DNA from: CAYPJE01 sp964410945
GTDB taxonomy: Bacteria; Fidelibacterota; Marinisomatia; Marinisomatales; TCS56
Assembly: GCA_964410945.1 (NCBI GenBank)
Contig: CAYPJE010000019.1
Location: 1 to 51,832, forward strand
Length of the DNA: 51,832 bases
Reading direction: 5' to 3'
In this document: positions 27,025 to 35,154 of the stretch, one piece after another
Layout: each line of letters starts with the position of its first letter
How positions within the stretch are numbered: the first letter of the stretch is position 1
Made by a program: the position numbers and the translations under genes
The notes under the pieces: model-generated
Database searches by the model: none
What the model was told of the DNA's origin: nothing
The model's input: the letters and a program-made list of their open reading frames with translations, nothing else

Positions 27025-27411
27025 GTGGCACGTATAGTAGGTGTTGATATTCCGCGCGATAAGAAAGTTGCCTATTCGCTGCGCTATATTTTCGGTATTG
27101 GTTTAACCACATCAACCGATATCTGCGCGAATGCGGGTGTGGATCCTGAAATCCGCGTAAAAGATTTAAGTGAAGAACAAGTAGCTGCAATTCGCGATTC
27201 AATTACCAAATTGGAATTGAAGGTAGAAGGTGAATTGCGGGCTGAAGTTGCAATGAATATTAAACGGTTAAAGGATATTGGTAGTTATCGCGGTCTGCGT
27301 CACCGGAAGAGCATGCCGGTTCGTGGCCAGCGCACCAAGACTAATGCCCGTACCCGTAAAGGCCGTAAACGTACGGTTGGTTTAGGTAAAAAAGCTGCTG
27401 CCAAGAAGTAG
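27025..27411 (+). CDS. rpsM: Small ribosomal subunit protein uS13
   Basis: A 128-residue S13 starting with GTG behind AGGAGT. It has ARIVGVDIPRDKKVAYSL and the helix-two-turn-helix region, then RGLRHRKSMPVRGQRTKTNA and a basic tail ending GKKAAAKK that reaches toward P-site tRNA. It forms the bridge with the 50S head region. Confidence 0.97.
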   Translation: MARIVGVDIPRDKKVAYSLRYIFGIGLTTSTDICANAGVDPEIRVKDLSEEQVAAIRDSITKLELKVEGELRAEVAMNIKRLKDIGSYRGLRHRKSMPVRGQRTKTNARTRKGRKRTVGLGKKAAAKK

Positions 27412-27435
27412 TATTTGCTGAGAAAGGGTAAATAA

Positions 27436-27825
27436 TTGGCTAAGGATATCAAAAGAAAAAAGAAGAAGAAGGGTTCTGCCGATCCGGTCGGTATAGCTCA
27501 TATCAAAGCTACTTATAACAACACGCATGTTTCCCTGACGGACCGTTATGGAAATCTGATTACTTGGGCCACGGCCGGAACTTCCGGTTTTAAAGGTTCA
27601 CGTAAGAACACCGCCTATGCCGCTTCACAGGCTGCCGCTAAAGCTGCCAAAGAAGCGATCAACATGGGATTGAAATCAGTGGAAGTCCGCGTGAAAGGTC
27701 CAGGTGCCGGTCGGGAATCAGCGATCCGCACACTATCTGTAACTGGTCTGGAGATTACGGCTATCCGTGATATTACTCCCTTGCCGCATAATGGCTGCAG
27801 ACCACCAAAAAGACGTCGCGTTTAA
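27436..27825 (+). CDS. rpsK: Small ribosomal subunit protein uS11
   Basis: A 129-residue S11 starting with TTG; GAAAGGG lies eight bases upstream. The N-terminus is strongly basic (KRKKKKKGSADPVG). The core has THVSLTDRYGNLITWATAGTS, and the C-terminus has TPLPHNGCRPPKRRRV, the conserved ending. It lines the platform near the mRNA exit. Confidence 0.97.
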   Translation: MAKDIKRKKKKKGSADPVGIAHIKATYNNTHVSLTDRYGNLITWATAGTSGFKGSRKNTAYAASQAAAKAAKEAINMGLKSVEVRVKGPGAGRESAIRTLSVTGLEITAIRDITPLPHNGCRPPKRRRV

Positions 27826-27840
27826 TTAGGATAAGTAGTA

Positions 27841-28470
27841 ATGGCACGATATCGAGATTCTGTATGTAAGCTTTGCCGGAAAGAAGGCGAAAAGCTGTTT
27901 TTAAAAGGAAATCGTTGTTTATCAACGAAATGTTCATTCGAACGTAAATCTTATGTCCCCGGCCAGCATGGTCAGACCCGCCGCAGAAGGTTGTCTAACT
28001 ATGGTTTGCAGTTACGGGAAAAGCAAAAAATCAAACGGATGTATGGTATTCTGGAGAAACAATTCCGGACATATTTCAAAAAGGCCGATAAAATGAAGGG
28101 TGAAACTGGTACTAACCTGATGCAGTTGCTGGAAAGGCGTCTGGATCATGTGGTGTATCGCCTGGGCTTTGCCCCATCACCACCATCAGCACGACAGTTG
28201 GTGAACCATCGCCATTTCATGGTCAACGGCCGGACGGTAAATATAGCCTCGTTTCTGGTCAGCCCCGGAGATGAAATCCAGGTACGTGATAAAAGTAAGA
28301 AACTGGATATAATTCTAGATTCGATACGCCGAATTAAAGGTGATCTTGATTTACCATGGCTTGAAATTGATAAAGCCAAGATGAAAGGTACCTTTATTGC
28401 GATTCCGGAACGTGATCAGATGAATGTAGAAGTTAACGAACGATTAGTGGTTGAGTTATATTCAAAATAA
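27841..28470 (+). CDS. rpsD: Small ribosomal subunit protein uS4
   Basis: A 209-residue S4. The N-terminal zinc site is intact (C9, C12, C26, C31), so this is the C-plus form. The S4 RNA-binding domain includes RLDHVVYRLGFAPSPPSARQ and MVNGRTVNIASFLVSPGDEI. S4 initiates 16S folding and in E. coli represses the alpha operon. It lies between rpsK and rpoA, as expected. Confidence 0.98.
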   Translation: MARYRDSVCKLCRKEGEKLFLKGNRCLSTKCSFERKSYVPGQHGQTRRRRLSNYGLQLREKQKIKRMYGILEKQFRTYFKKADKMKGETGTNLMQLLERRLDHVVYRLGFAPSPPSARQLVNHRHFMVNGRTVNIASFLVSPGDEIQVRDKSKKLDIILDSIRRIKGDLDLPWLEIDKAKMKGTFIAIPERDQMNVEVNERLVVELYSK

Positions 28471-28499
28471 TCAATTAAAAGCATAAGGCATTTTATTCC

Positions 28500-29474
28500 A
28501 TGACCACAGATTCGAACATAAAAATCAATATTGTTGAACAAGAACATACCGATACTTTCGGGAAATTTGTAATCCAGCCTCTGGAACGAGGATATGGTGT
28601 TACGGTTGGGAACGCGTTACGCCGAGTTCTTTTGACCAGCGTACCGGGTGCGGCAATTACATCCATTAAAGTTGAAAATGTATTACATGAATTTTCAACT
28701 ATTGACGGTGTAAAGGAAGATGTCGCCGATATTATCCTCAATTTGAAAGAGGTACGGTTCAAACTGATGGAAACCATTCCTGATAAGGTTGAACTTAAAT
28801 TAACCGGACCCTGCACTTTTACCGCTGCTGATATCCAGAAAGTAAGTGATCAGTATGAAATATTGAATCCTGACCAGTACATCACTGATGTTGCGGCTGA
28901 TACTACATTGGAGATGGAATTAAGAATTGGTATTGGTAAAGGCTATATACCGGCCGAAGGTAATGAATTACCCAATGCCCCCATCGGAACAATTGCCATC
29001 GATAGTATTTTCAATCCGGTTACCAAAGTTACATTTGACGTACAACCGGTTCCGGGTGCGAAAGATCCGATTGAAATGCTGCAGATGGATATTTCCACCG
29101 ATGGTTCAATTCTGGCCCGCGATGTTCTGTCCTATTCGTCGAAAGTACTGATCGATCATCTTCGTATTGTTGAAAATATAAGTAAACCCAAGGTTCTGGA
29201 AGTGACCGAAGGTGTCAGCGAAGAAGTATTGAAGATTCGTTCCCTTCTGAATTCCACCATAGATGAAATGGAATTATCAGTTCGCAGTCATAACTGTCTC
29301 CAGGCCGCTGGTATCAAATATATCTATGAGCTGGTGAGTAAAGAAGAGAATGCCATGCTGAAGTATAAGAATTTCGGACGCAAATCGCTTACTGAACTGG
29401 TTGAGAAACTGGATGAGATGGGCCTCCATTTTGGAATGGATATCGATAACTATTTAACTGACGAGTCGGTATAA
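28500..29474 (+). CDS. rpoA: DNA-directed RNA polymerase subunit alpha
   Basis: A 324-residue alpha subunit. The N-terminal domain (about 1-230) has GYGVTVGNALRRVLLTSVPG for dimerisation and beta/beta' assembly. The C-terminal domain (about 245-310), with ELSVRSHNCLQAAGIKYIYEL and FGRKSLTELVEKL, is the part that contacts UP elements and activators. The 29-base gap from rpsD holds no obvious terminator. Confidence 0.98.
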   Translation: MTTDSNIKINIVEQEHTDTFGKFVIQPLERGYGVTVGNALRRVLLTSVPGAAITSIKVENVLHEFSTIDGVKEDVADIILNLKEVRFKLMETIPDKVELKLTGPCTFTAADIQKVSDQYEILNPDQYITDVAADTTLEMELRIGIGKGYIPAEGNELPNAPIGTIAIDSIFNPVTKVTFDVQPVPGAKDPIEMLQMDISTDGSILARDVLSYSSKVLIDHLRIVENISKPKVLEVTEGVSEEVLKIRSLLNSTIDEMELSVRSHNCLQAAGIKYIYELVSKEENAMLKYKNFGRKSLTELVEKLDEMGLHFGMDIDNYLTDESV

Positions 29475-29478
29475 TCAT

Positions 29479-29910
29479 ATGATGCACCAAAAATCTGGAC
29501 GTAAACTGGGCCGTACCGCTGCCCATCGTAAAGCGATGCTGTCAAATTTGGCTGCCGCTCTTATTACCCACAAGAAAATCAAAACTACCGATGCACGGGC
29601 GAAAGAATTAAGACGGTATATCGAACCGCTGATCACTTTTGCCAAACGCGGTGATTTGAATTCCCGCCGACAGGTATTGCGGAAGCTGAAGCATAAAAAT
29701 ATAGTAAATACCCTGTTCAACGATGTTGCTCCGGTCTACGCCGATCGCAAGGGTGGTTATACCCGGATCGTGAAACTTGGATTTCGTGATAATGACCGCG
29801 CTTCCGTGTCGATTATTGAATTAGTCGATATGGTCGGAGCCGATACAGGTAAAAAGGCAAAGGCCAAACCGGCTAAGACTGAATCCGAAAAGGAGAAAAG
29901 TGAAAACTAA
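29479..29910 (+). CDS. rplQ: Large ribosomal subunit protein bL17
   Basis: A 143-residue L17. MMHQKSGRKLGRTAAHRKAML carries the family start; either of two adjacent ATG codons (29479 or 29482) could initiate. The middle contains LITHKKIKTTDARAKELRRY and GGYTRIVKLGFRDND. About 25 residues after the core form a charged Lys/Ala/Glu tail. It is the last gene of the ribosomal supercluster. Confidence 0.96.
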   Translation: MMHQKSGRKLGRTAAHRKAMLSNLAAALITHKKIKTTDARAKELRRYIEPLITFAKRGDLNSRRQVLRKLKHKNIVNTLFNDVAPVYADRKGGYTRIVKLGFRDNDRASVSIIELVDMVGADTGKKAKAKPAKTESEKEKSEN

Positions 29911-29934
29911 TCCTTTGGATCGGAAATTTTGTTA

Positions 29935-31119
29935 ATGCAATCGAAGCTTCGATTCTTAAGGGCAACTGTTACAGCTGCCCTTCTTTTTATCAGCCTGTGC
30001 CCGGCCCAGGAGCAGACCGATTCATTAGCCTTTGGCAAACGTTGCTTGTGGGTAGTTCGCAGTGATATTACAACCGCTGCAGCCATCGATGAATTAATTC
30101 GTTTTGCCAGGTTGAAGCAGTTTAACCACCTGATCGTTCAGGTACGCGGCCGTGGCGATGCCTATTATAATTCCCGCTTCATCCCGAAAGGTACGATGTT
30201 GAGGGACAAGCAGTTTGACCCTCTGGCCCATCTGATATCCAAAGGCCATGAAAAAGGAATTAAGATTCATGCCTGGGTCAACGCCTATCTGCTCTGGTCA
30301 GATACCAGAGTTCCCCAGGATAACCGGCATCTTCTTTTTCAGCACCCTGAGTGGCTCGATATAAATCAGGCCGGACGGTTACATGTTAATGAACTGGTCG
30401 ATAATATGGATGAGCTGCGCGAGGGGCATGAGGGCCTGTATTTATCCCCCGGACATCCGGAGGTTACGGCCTACCTGTTGAAGGTATTTAAGGAAATTCT
30501 GGTCAATTATGATGTGGACGGTCTGCATCTGGATTACATTCGCTACCAGGATGTGGATTTCGGCAGAAATCCTACCGCCCGACAAATTTATGAGCGTAAT
30601 AACGGCGATGATCCGATGGTATTGCTTTCTACCCAAAGTGAGTGGAGTGGAAGGGAAGAGATGTATACAAACCGGCTGCGGAGATGGAATGATTATCGAC
30701 GCTATCTGGTGACAGACCTGGTTAAGCAGATCAGTATTATGGCTAAGCTGATAAAACCGGACTGCATTCTCTCTGCGGCTGTTAAACCTAACTTATACCA
30801 GGCCCACGATCAATTCATGCAGGAATGGGATGTTTGGCTGGCAGCCGGTTATCTTGATTGGGTATTTCCGATGAATTACACCAAGGATCTGCGGGATTTT
30901 GCCGGCAATATCGGTATCATCTATGATAATCTTCCTGGCAAGTACCGGGACCGCATCGTAATGGGTCTGGCTACTTATAACCAGGATTATGATGATGTTA
31001 TCGATAAACTGAAGTATACCCGGATAACACGGTTTACCGGAATTTGCCTGTTTTCATACAATACCTTTCTGAACAGCAATACCTATATCAATAATATATT
31101 TCCCGAATTGATTAAATAA
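29935..31119 (+). CDS. Secreted glycosyl hydrolase-like protein (GHL10/DUF187 family)
   Basis: A 394-residue protein from ATG 29935; a TTG two codons upstream is possible but sits too close to the upstream GGA. Residues 1-25 look like a signal peptide. The mature part has the GHL10 pattern: KRCLWVVRSDITTAAAIDEL, FNHLIVQVRGRGDAYYNS, HAWVNAYLLW, DGLHLDYIRYQD and DWVFPMNYTKD, a TIM-barrel family related to glycoside hydrolases. The substrate is unknown; a polysaccharide or peptidoglycan-related sugar is inference. A terminator-like hairpin lies within its signal-peptide codons. Confidence 0.85.
   Translation: MQSKLRFLRATVTAALLFISLCPAQEQTDSLAFGKRCLWVVRSDITTAAAIDELIRFARLKQFNHLIVQVRGRGDAYYNSRFIPKGTMLRDKQFDPLAHLISKGHEKGIKIHAWVNAYLLWSDTRVPQDNRHLLFQHPEWLDINQAGRLHVNELVDNMDELREGHEGLYLSPGHPEVTAYLLKVFKEILVNYDVDGLHLDYIRYQDVDFGRNPTARQIYERNNGDDPMVLLSTQSEWSGREEMYTNRLRRWNDYRRYLVTDLVKQISIMAKLIKPDCILSAAVKPNLYQAHDQFMQEWDVWLAAGYLDWVFPMNYTKDLRDFAGNIGIIYDNLPGKYRDRIVMGLATYNQDYDDVIDKLKYTRITRFTGICLFSYNTFLNSNTYINNIFPELIK
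29958..29988 (+). terminator. Rho-independent terminator-like hairpin inside the GHL10 signal-peptide codons
   Basis: AAGGGCA at 29958-29964 pairs with TGCCCTT at 29976-29982. The inner CTG/CAG pairs extend it to about ten pairs around loop TTA with one A-C mismatch. A C and five T follow. It lies 48 bases after the rplQ stop, where a terminator of the supercluster is expected, but it overlaps the downstream reading frame. Confidence 0.65.
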
Positions 31120-31125
31120 GCCTGC

Positions 31126-31154
31126 TTGCCACTTTTTAATAAGGGCAATAAATT
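31126..31154 (+). promoter_or_regulatory. Possible sigma70-type promoter for hutU-hutI
   Basis: TTGCCA at 31126-31131 (five of six to TTGACA) and TAAATT at 31149-31154 (four of six to TATAAT) are separated by 17 bases in the 68-base gap before hutU. No operator palindrome for a Hut repressor was recognised. Confidence 0.35.
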
Positions 31155-31187
31155 CCAACTCACATCCTTCAATTAGGGAATCAATTC

Positions 31188-32843
31188 ATGACTGATCAAT
31201 CGGTGCAAGCCCCGCGTGGTAAATCCATAACCTGTAAAGGCTGGCAGCAGGAAGCAGCCTACAGAATGATTCAAAACAACCTCGACCCTGATGTTGCCGA
31301 AGATCCCAGCCAACTGATCGTCTACGGCGGATTGGGAAAAGCAGCCAGAAACTGGGAAAGCTATCATGCCATTCTGGAAACCCTGCAGCGGCTTGAACAT
31401 GATGAAACGCTTCTGATTCAATCAGGCAAACCGGTGGGGGTTGTGAGAACCCATACCTGGTCGCCCCGAATCCTGATTGCCAATTCCAACCTGGTGCCCA
31501 ACTGGGCCAACTGGGATTATTTCCATGAATTGGATAAGCAGGGATTGATGATGTACGGCCAGATGACTGCCGGCAGCTGGATTTATATAGGTACCCAGGG
31601 AATACTGCAGGGTACTTATGAGACTTTTATGGCTCTGGCAGATACGCACTTCAATGGTGACCTGTCTGGTAAGCTGGTCGTAACAGCCGGTCTGGGAGGG
31701 ATGGGTGGAGCCCAGCCCTTGGCTGTAACCATGGCGGGTGGTGTGGCAATCTGTATTGAGGTTGATCCCGATCGAATTGCTCGACGTCTCGAGACAAAGT
31801 ATCTGGATACATCTGCTCAATCGCTGACCGAGGCGATCGAAATGGCCCGCGACGCCCGTGAACGCCGGGAACCGCTATCGATCGGATTACTGGGGAATGC
31901 CGCCGACCTGGTGCCGGAATTTGCGGCCAGGAGCATTGTACCTGATGTCATCACCGATCAGACCTCCGCCCATGATGAACTGCATGGTTATATTCCCAAC
32001 GGTATTTCATTCAAAGCGGCGCTAAAGCTACGGAAAGACAATCCAAAACAATATACTGAAGCCAGCTATAAAGCAATGGCTGACCACGTCCGTGGCATCC
32101 TGAGATTAAAGGAAATGGGATCGATTGCTTTCGATTATGGCAATAATTTACGCGGACAGGCCGAGAAAGCCGGTGTGGAGAATGCTTTCGATTATCCTGG
32201 TTTTGTTCCGGCCTATATCAGACCGTTATTCTGTGAAGGAAAAGGGCCTTTCCGCTGGGTCGCTCTGTCCGGTGATGCTGAAGATATCTACAGGACCGAT
32301 GATAAAATCCTGGAATTATTCCCGGAGAATAAGGGATTGATAAATTGGATCGAGCTGGCCCGTGAAAAAGTTCAATTCCAGGGACTGCCATCCAGGATAT
32401 GCTGGCTGGGCTACCGGGAACGGGTGAAATTCGGACTGGAAATCAATCGCATGGTTGCAAAAGGTGAATTATCGGCCCCGATTGTAATCGGGCGCGATCA
32501 CCTGGATTGCGGATCCGTAGCTTCGCCGTATCGCGAAACGGAGGCGATGAAGGACGGGTCCGATGCCATTGCCGACTGGCCGCTATTGAATGCGCTGGTT
32601 AATGCCGCCAGTGGAGCCAGTTGGGTGTCGATCCATCATGGCGGTGGTGTCGGGATGGGATTGGCGATTCATGCCGGTCAGGTGATCTGTGCCGATGGTT
32701 CAGCGGAAATGACCGCCCGGATTAACCGGGTGTTGACTAATGATCCGGGGATGGGAATAATCCGCCATGCCGACGCCGGGTATGATGATGCCATCGATAA
32801 TGCCCGGAAATGGGATGTTGATATTCCCATGTTAAACGATTGA
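31188..32843 (+). CDS. hutU: Urocanate hydratase (urocanase)
   Basis: A 551-residue enzyme converting urocanate to 4-imidazolone-5-propionate with tightly bound NAD, the second step of histidine degradation. Family segments include LIVYGGLGKAARNWES, LMMYGQMTAGSWIYIGTQGI, VTAGLGGMGGAQPLA, DHLDCGSVASPYRETEAM and ASWVSIHHGGGVGMG. The length is normal (about 550-560). hutI follows 11 bases later. hutH, hutG or hutF are not nearby, so the first and last steps must be encoded elsewhere if the pathway is complete. Confidence 0.97.
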   Translation: MTDQSVQAPRGKSITCKGWQQEAAYRMIQNNLDPDVAEDPSQLIVYGGLGKAARNWESYHAILETLQRLEHDETLLIQSGKPVGVVRTHTWSPRILIANSNLVPNWANWDYFHELDKQGLMMYGQMTAGSWIYIGTQGILQGTYETFMALADTHFNGDLSGKLVVTAGLGGMGGAQPLAVTMAGGVAICIEVDPDRIARRLETKYLDTSAQSLTEAIEMARDARERREPLSIGLLGNAADLVPEFAARSIVPDVITDQTSAHDELHGYIPNGISFKAALKLRKDNPKQYTEASYKAMADHVRGILRLKEMGSIAFDYGNNLRGQAEKAGVENAFDYPGFVPAYIRPLFCEGKGPFRWVALSGDAEDIYRTDDKILELFPENKGLINWIELAREKVQFQGLPSRICWLGYRERVKFGLEINRMVAKGELSAPIVIGRDHLDCGSVASPYRETEAMKDGSDAIADWPLLNALVNAASGASWVSIHHGGGVGMGLAIHAGQVICADGSAEMTARINRVLTNDPGMGIIRHADAGYDDAIDNARKWDVDIPMLND

Positions 32844-32854
32844 GATTTTGAGCA

Positions 32855-34072
32855 TTGGGGAATAAAAGCATCAAACTCAGACAGGTAGGGGAACTGGCAA
32901 GTTTTATCCCTGACAGCAATTCTGTTACTCGGTTACATGACCATGACTTGATGATCAAAGGCGGGGAAATCAGCGCGATCGGAATAGATTTACCAGCAGC
33001 TGATGTTGAAATAGATTGCAGAGGGAAACTGGTAACCCCCGGTTTTGTAGATTGCCATACCCATCCGGTGTTTGCCAATGGCCGGCAGGAAGAATTCGCC
33101 CAGCGGCTGGCTGGTGCCAGTTATGAGGAGATCGCCGCCGCGGGTGGTGGTATCAGCTCCAGCATCAATGGTGTCCGGTCAACCGATAAGGAAGAATTGA
33201 TCCGCCTGACAGCCAAAAGGCTTGATCGCTTCCTGCATCTGGGTACGACAACCATTGAAGCCAAGAGCGGTTATGGCCTGGAACTGGATAGTGAACTGAA
33301 GTCGCTGGAGGTTCTGGGGGAATTAAATGCCAGCCATCCGATTGATATCTGTCCAACATTTTTAGGAGCCCATGATTTTCCGCCGGAATTTACTGTCGAA
33401 CGAGGTGCTTACGTCGATTTGATCTGTGACGAAATGATCCCAGCCGTTTCCCGGCAGGGTATCGCCCGTTTCTGTGATGTCTTCTGTGAAGAGGGGTATT
33501 TTACGGTTGAGCAGGCACGGAGAATCCTGAGTACGGCCCGAAAATATGGAATGATTCCACGTCTGCACGCCGATGAGTTCTTAGACTCGGGAGCAGCAGC
33601 GCTGGCAGCCGAAGTGGGAGCCGTATCGGCCGACCACCTGATGGCGGTCAGCCCGGAAGGGATTGCTGCACTGGCCGCGACCGGAGTTATCGCCACCTTG
33701 TTGCCGGGAACCACTTTCTTTCTGGGTAAAGATACCTATGCTCCCGCCAGAGTACTTCTTGATTGTGGCATCAGGGTAGCTCTGGCAACGGACTTCAATC
33801 CCGGCAGCTGTCATATTCAATCAATGCCCTTTATCATTTCACTGGCCTGTATTTATTTGGGAATGTCGGTCGAAGATGCATTAACTGCTTCCACCTACCG
33901 GGCCGCTGAATCACTGCAATTGGAAAATCAGGTAGGTAGTCTGGAGCCTGGAAAGCAGGCCGACATCATAATCTGGGATTTGGAAAGCTTGCTTGAAATT
34001 CCATACAATGTTACCGATATTCCGATTATTAATGTATTTAAAAAAGGTCATCCAATCTTTGGGCTTGACTGA
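32855..34072 (+). CDS. hutI: Imidazolonepropionase
   Basis: A 405-residue amidohydrolase hydrolysing 4-imidazolone-5-propionate to N-formimino-glutamate. The metal motif DCHTHP (H68, H70) follows TPGFV; GTTTIEAKSGYGL, HADEF and ALATDFNPGS are further family segments. The start is uncertain: TTG 32855 gives a full-length N-terminal beta-sandwich but has only a weak GAG-type binding site. It probably shares a transcript with hutU. Confidence 0.95.
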   Translation: MGNKSIKLRQVGELASFIPDSNSVTRLHDHDLMIKGGEISAIGIDLPAADVEIDCRGKLVTPGFVDCHTHPVFANGRQEEFAQRLAGASYEEIAAAGGGISSSINGVRSTDKEELIRLTAKRLDRFLHLGTTTIEAKSGYGLELDSELKSLEVLGELNASHPIDICPTFLGAHDFPPEFTVERGAYVDLICDEMIPAVSRQGIARFCDVFCEEGYFTVEQARRILSTARKYGMIPRLHADEFLDSGAAALAAEVGAVSADHLMAVSPEGIAALAATGVIATLLPGTTFFLGKDTYAPARVLLDCGIRVALATDFNPGSCHIQSMPFIISLACIYLGMSVEDALTASTYRAAESLQLENQVGSLEPGKQADIIIWDLESLLEIPYNVTDIPIINVFKKGHPIFGLD

Positions 34073-34127
34073 GGTAAGTGAACACAGTAAACTCGCTCAA
34101 CTGTTTGATAAGGATAATAACTAGACC

Positions 34128-34604
34128 ATGAAAAAATCTAAATCAATTCTCATTATACTGACCCTGCTCATGGTCAGTGCACAGCCGCTGTTTGCAAATT
34201 ATGCCTTCTATCGAACGGTTGTCAATACCTGCAAAGCATATCGGATTGATGTGAGCGAATCCGATATGGCCTTCACCACCAAAAATGGGGAAGTGAAAAC
34301 ATTTAAAATGAACCTCAGCAGCCTCAGAAATAATTTTGATATGGTACTGCTGGTTGGTTTCATTTCCGCAGGTGAGGCAATTCGGCATCAGCAACAGTTG
34401 GCACAAAAAATGCAAAAAAGTGGCCGGTCATTTGATGCGGAAATTCCAACAGAAGTTGAGATATCGGTTGTTGTACCAATGTCATCGGAAAATATGATTG
34501 TCATGGCAACCGCCAGTACTGATCTGGTATTGCAGCTTTCGGAAGGAACTCTGAATTCCGGCGGCTTTATGCGGCAAATTAAAGATTCAATACAAACACT
34601 TTAA
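34128..34604 (+). CDS. Small secreted protein of unknown function
   Basis: 158 residues. A clear signal peptide (KKSKSILIILTLLMVSA, predicted cleavage after FA near residue 23) leads to a mature domain with no motif I can name. It is alternately charged and aliphatic, with AEIPTEVEISVVVPMSSENM in the second half. It is followed nine bases later by the DUF350-like gene with an AAGGAGGA site, so the two are likely co-transcribed and may work together at the envelope. Confidence 0.75.
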   Translation: MKKSKSILIILTLLMVSAQPLFANYAFYRTVVNTCKAYRIDVSESDMAFTTKNGEVKTFKMNLSSLRNNFDMVLLVGFISAGEAIRHQQQLAQKMQKSGRSFDAEIPTEVEISVVVPMSSENMIVMATASTDLVLQLSEGTLNSGGFMRQIKDSIQTL

Positions 34605-34613
34605 GGAGGACAC

Positions 34614-34847
34614 ATGGATCCCTTTGGATTAGAAGCAACCCTGGTTAATTATTTACGCGCCCTCGGGTGGTCAATTGTGGCCGCCGTCGGTTTCTCCCTG
34701 GGCATTGGCCTGGCAATTAAAGTCTTTGACTGGTTGTCAACTGACATCGATGAATGGGAAGAAATCAAAAATGGCAACATGGGTGTCTCAATGATTTTCG
34801 TTTCCCTTATCGTGATGGTTGGGGTACTGATTTTTAAAGTTATTTAG
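34614..34847 (+). CDS. DUF350-like small membrane protein
   Basis: 77 residues with two hydrophobic segments (about 14-35 and 54-77). The central part, KVFDWLSTDIDEWEEIKNGN, resembles the DUF350 pattern of a phenylalanine-Asp loop, an acidic EEI, and GN followed by a second membrane helix. DUF350 proteins are usually longer (about 130 residues, two repeats), so this would be a half-length member. Function is unknown. Confidence 0.65.
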   Translation: MDPFGLEATLVNYLRALGWSIVAAVGFSLGIGLAIKVFDWLSTDIDEWEEIKNGNMGVSMIFVSLIVMVGVLIFKVI

Positions 34848-34864
34848 AAAAAATCGGGTGATTG

Positions 34865-34893
34865 AAAAGGGCTCGCTGGAGCCCTTTTTTTTT
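34865..34893 (+). terminator. Strong rho-independent terminator
   Basis: AAAAGGGCTC at 34865-34874 pairs perfectly with GAGCCCTTTT at 34879-34888 around the loop GCTG, and the T run continues to 34893. It closes the hutU-to-DUF350 transcription unit. Confidence 0.92.
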
Positions 34894-34909
34894 ATCTGCC
34901 TTTGCAGAA

Positions 34910-34965
34910 GACCACACCTGCGTGCCGAAAGCAGCTACGTCGTGCAGGCACGGGCTCGCCCGTGG
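34910..34965. repeat. Direct repeat, copy 1 (56 bases)
   Basis: This copy matches 35086-35141 over 56 bases with about six differences. It contains CCTGC (34917-34921) facing GCAGG (34944-34948) and a perfect inverted repeat, CACGGGC TC GCCCGTG, at 34949-34964, so it can fold on itself. No open reading frame with a recognisable product covers it. Confidence 0.8.
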
Positions 34966-35009
34966 ATGAATGCGAAGACTATCCCCAGTTCGGAGAGAAC
35001 AGGTATTTT

Positions 35010-35058
35010 GCTACGGCGCGATGTCGGCCAAGGCTGAGGCGGATAACCGCGGCGTAGC
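35010..35058. repeat. Inverted repeat between the two direct repeats
   Basis: GCTACGGCGCG at 35010-35020 is largely complementary to CGCGGCGTAGC at 35048-35058 (one mismatch in eleven), with a GC-rich loop. Together with the flanking direct repeats it makes 34.9-35.14 kb a gene-free structured block between a terminator and the 3' end of the EamA gene. Confidence 0.6.
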
Positions 35059-35085
35059 CGAAGGCGAAGACGGGTGACAGAATTG

Positions 35086-35141
35086 GACCACGCCTGCGTG
35101 CCGAAAACAGCTACGTCGTGCAGGCACATGTTTACCCGTGG
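35086..35141. repeat. Direct repeat, copy 2 (56 bases)
   Basis: This is the second copy of the repeat at 34910-34965. The part from GCCTGCGTGCC to GTGCAGGCAC is nearly unchanged, while the terminal palindrome has decayed (CACATGTTTACCCGTG). It ends 14 bases before the stop of the frameshifted transporter gene on the opposite strand. Confidence 0.8.
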
Positions 35142-35154
35142 GGCTCCATTTATA

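Noticed and set aside
31120..31150. Terminator after the GHL10 gene
   Set aside because: TTGCC/GGCAA can pair across the gap, but the stem is short and no T run follows.
34935..35129. 64-codon - strand frame across the intergenic repeats
   Set aside because: It spans both repeat copies, is Arg/Pro-rich, and shows no start signal; repeat structure explains it better.
34910..35141. CRISPR array or integron attC site
   Set aside because: Only two diverged copies with one long spacer, no Cas genes, no GTTRRRY core and no integrase.
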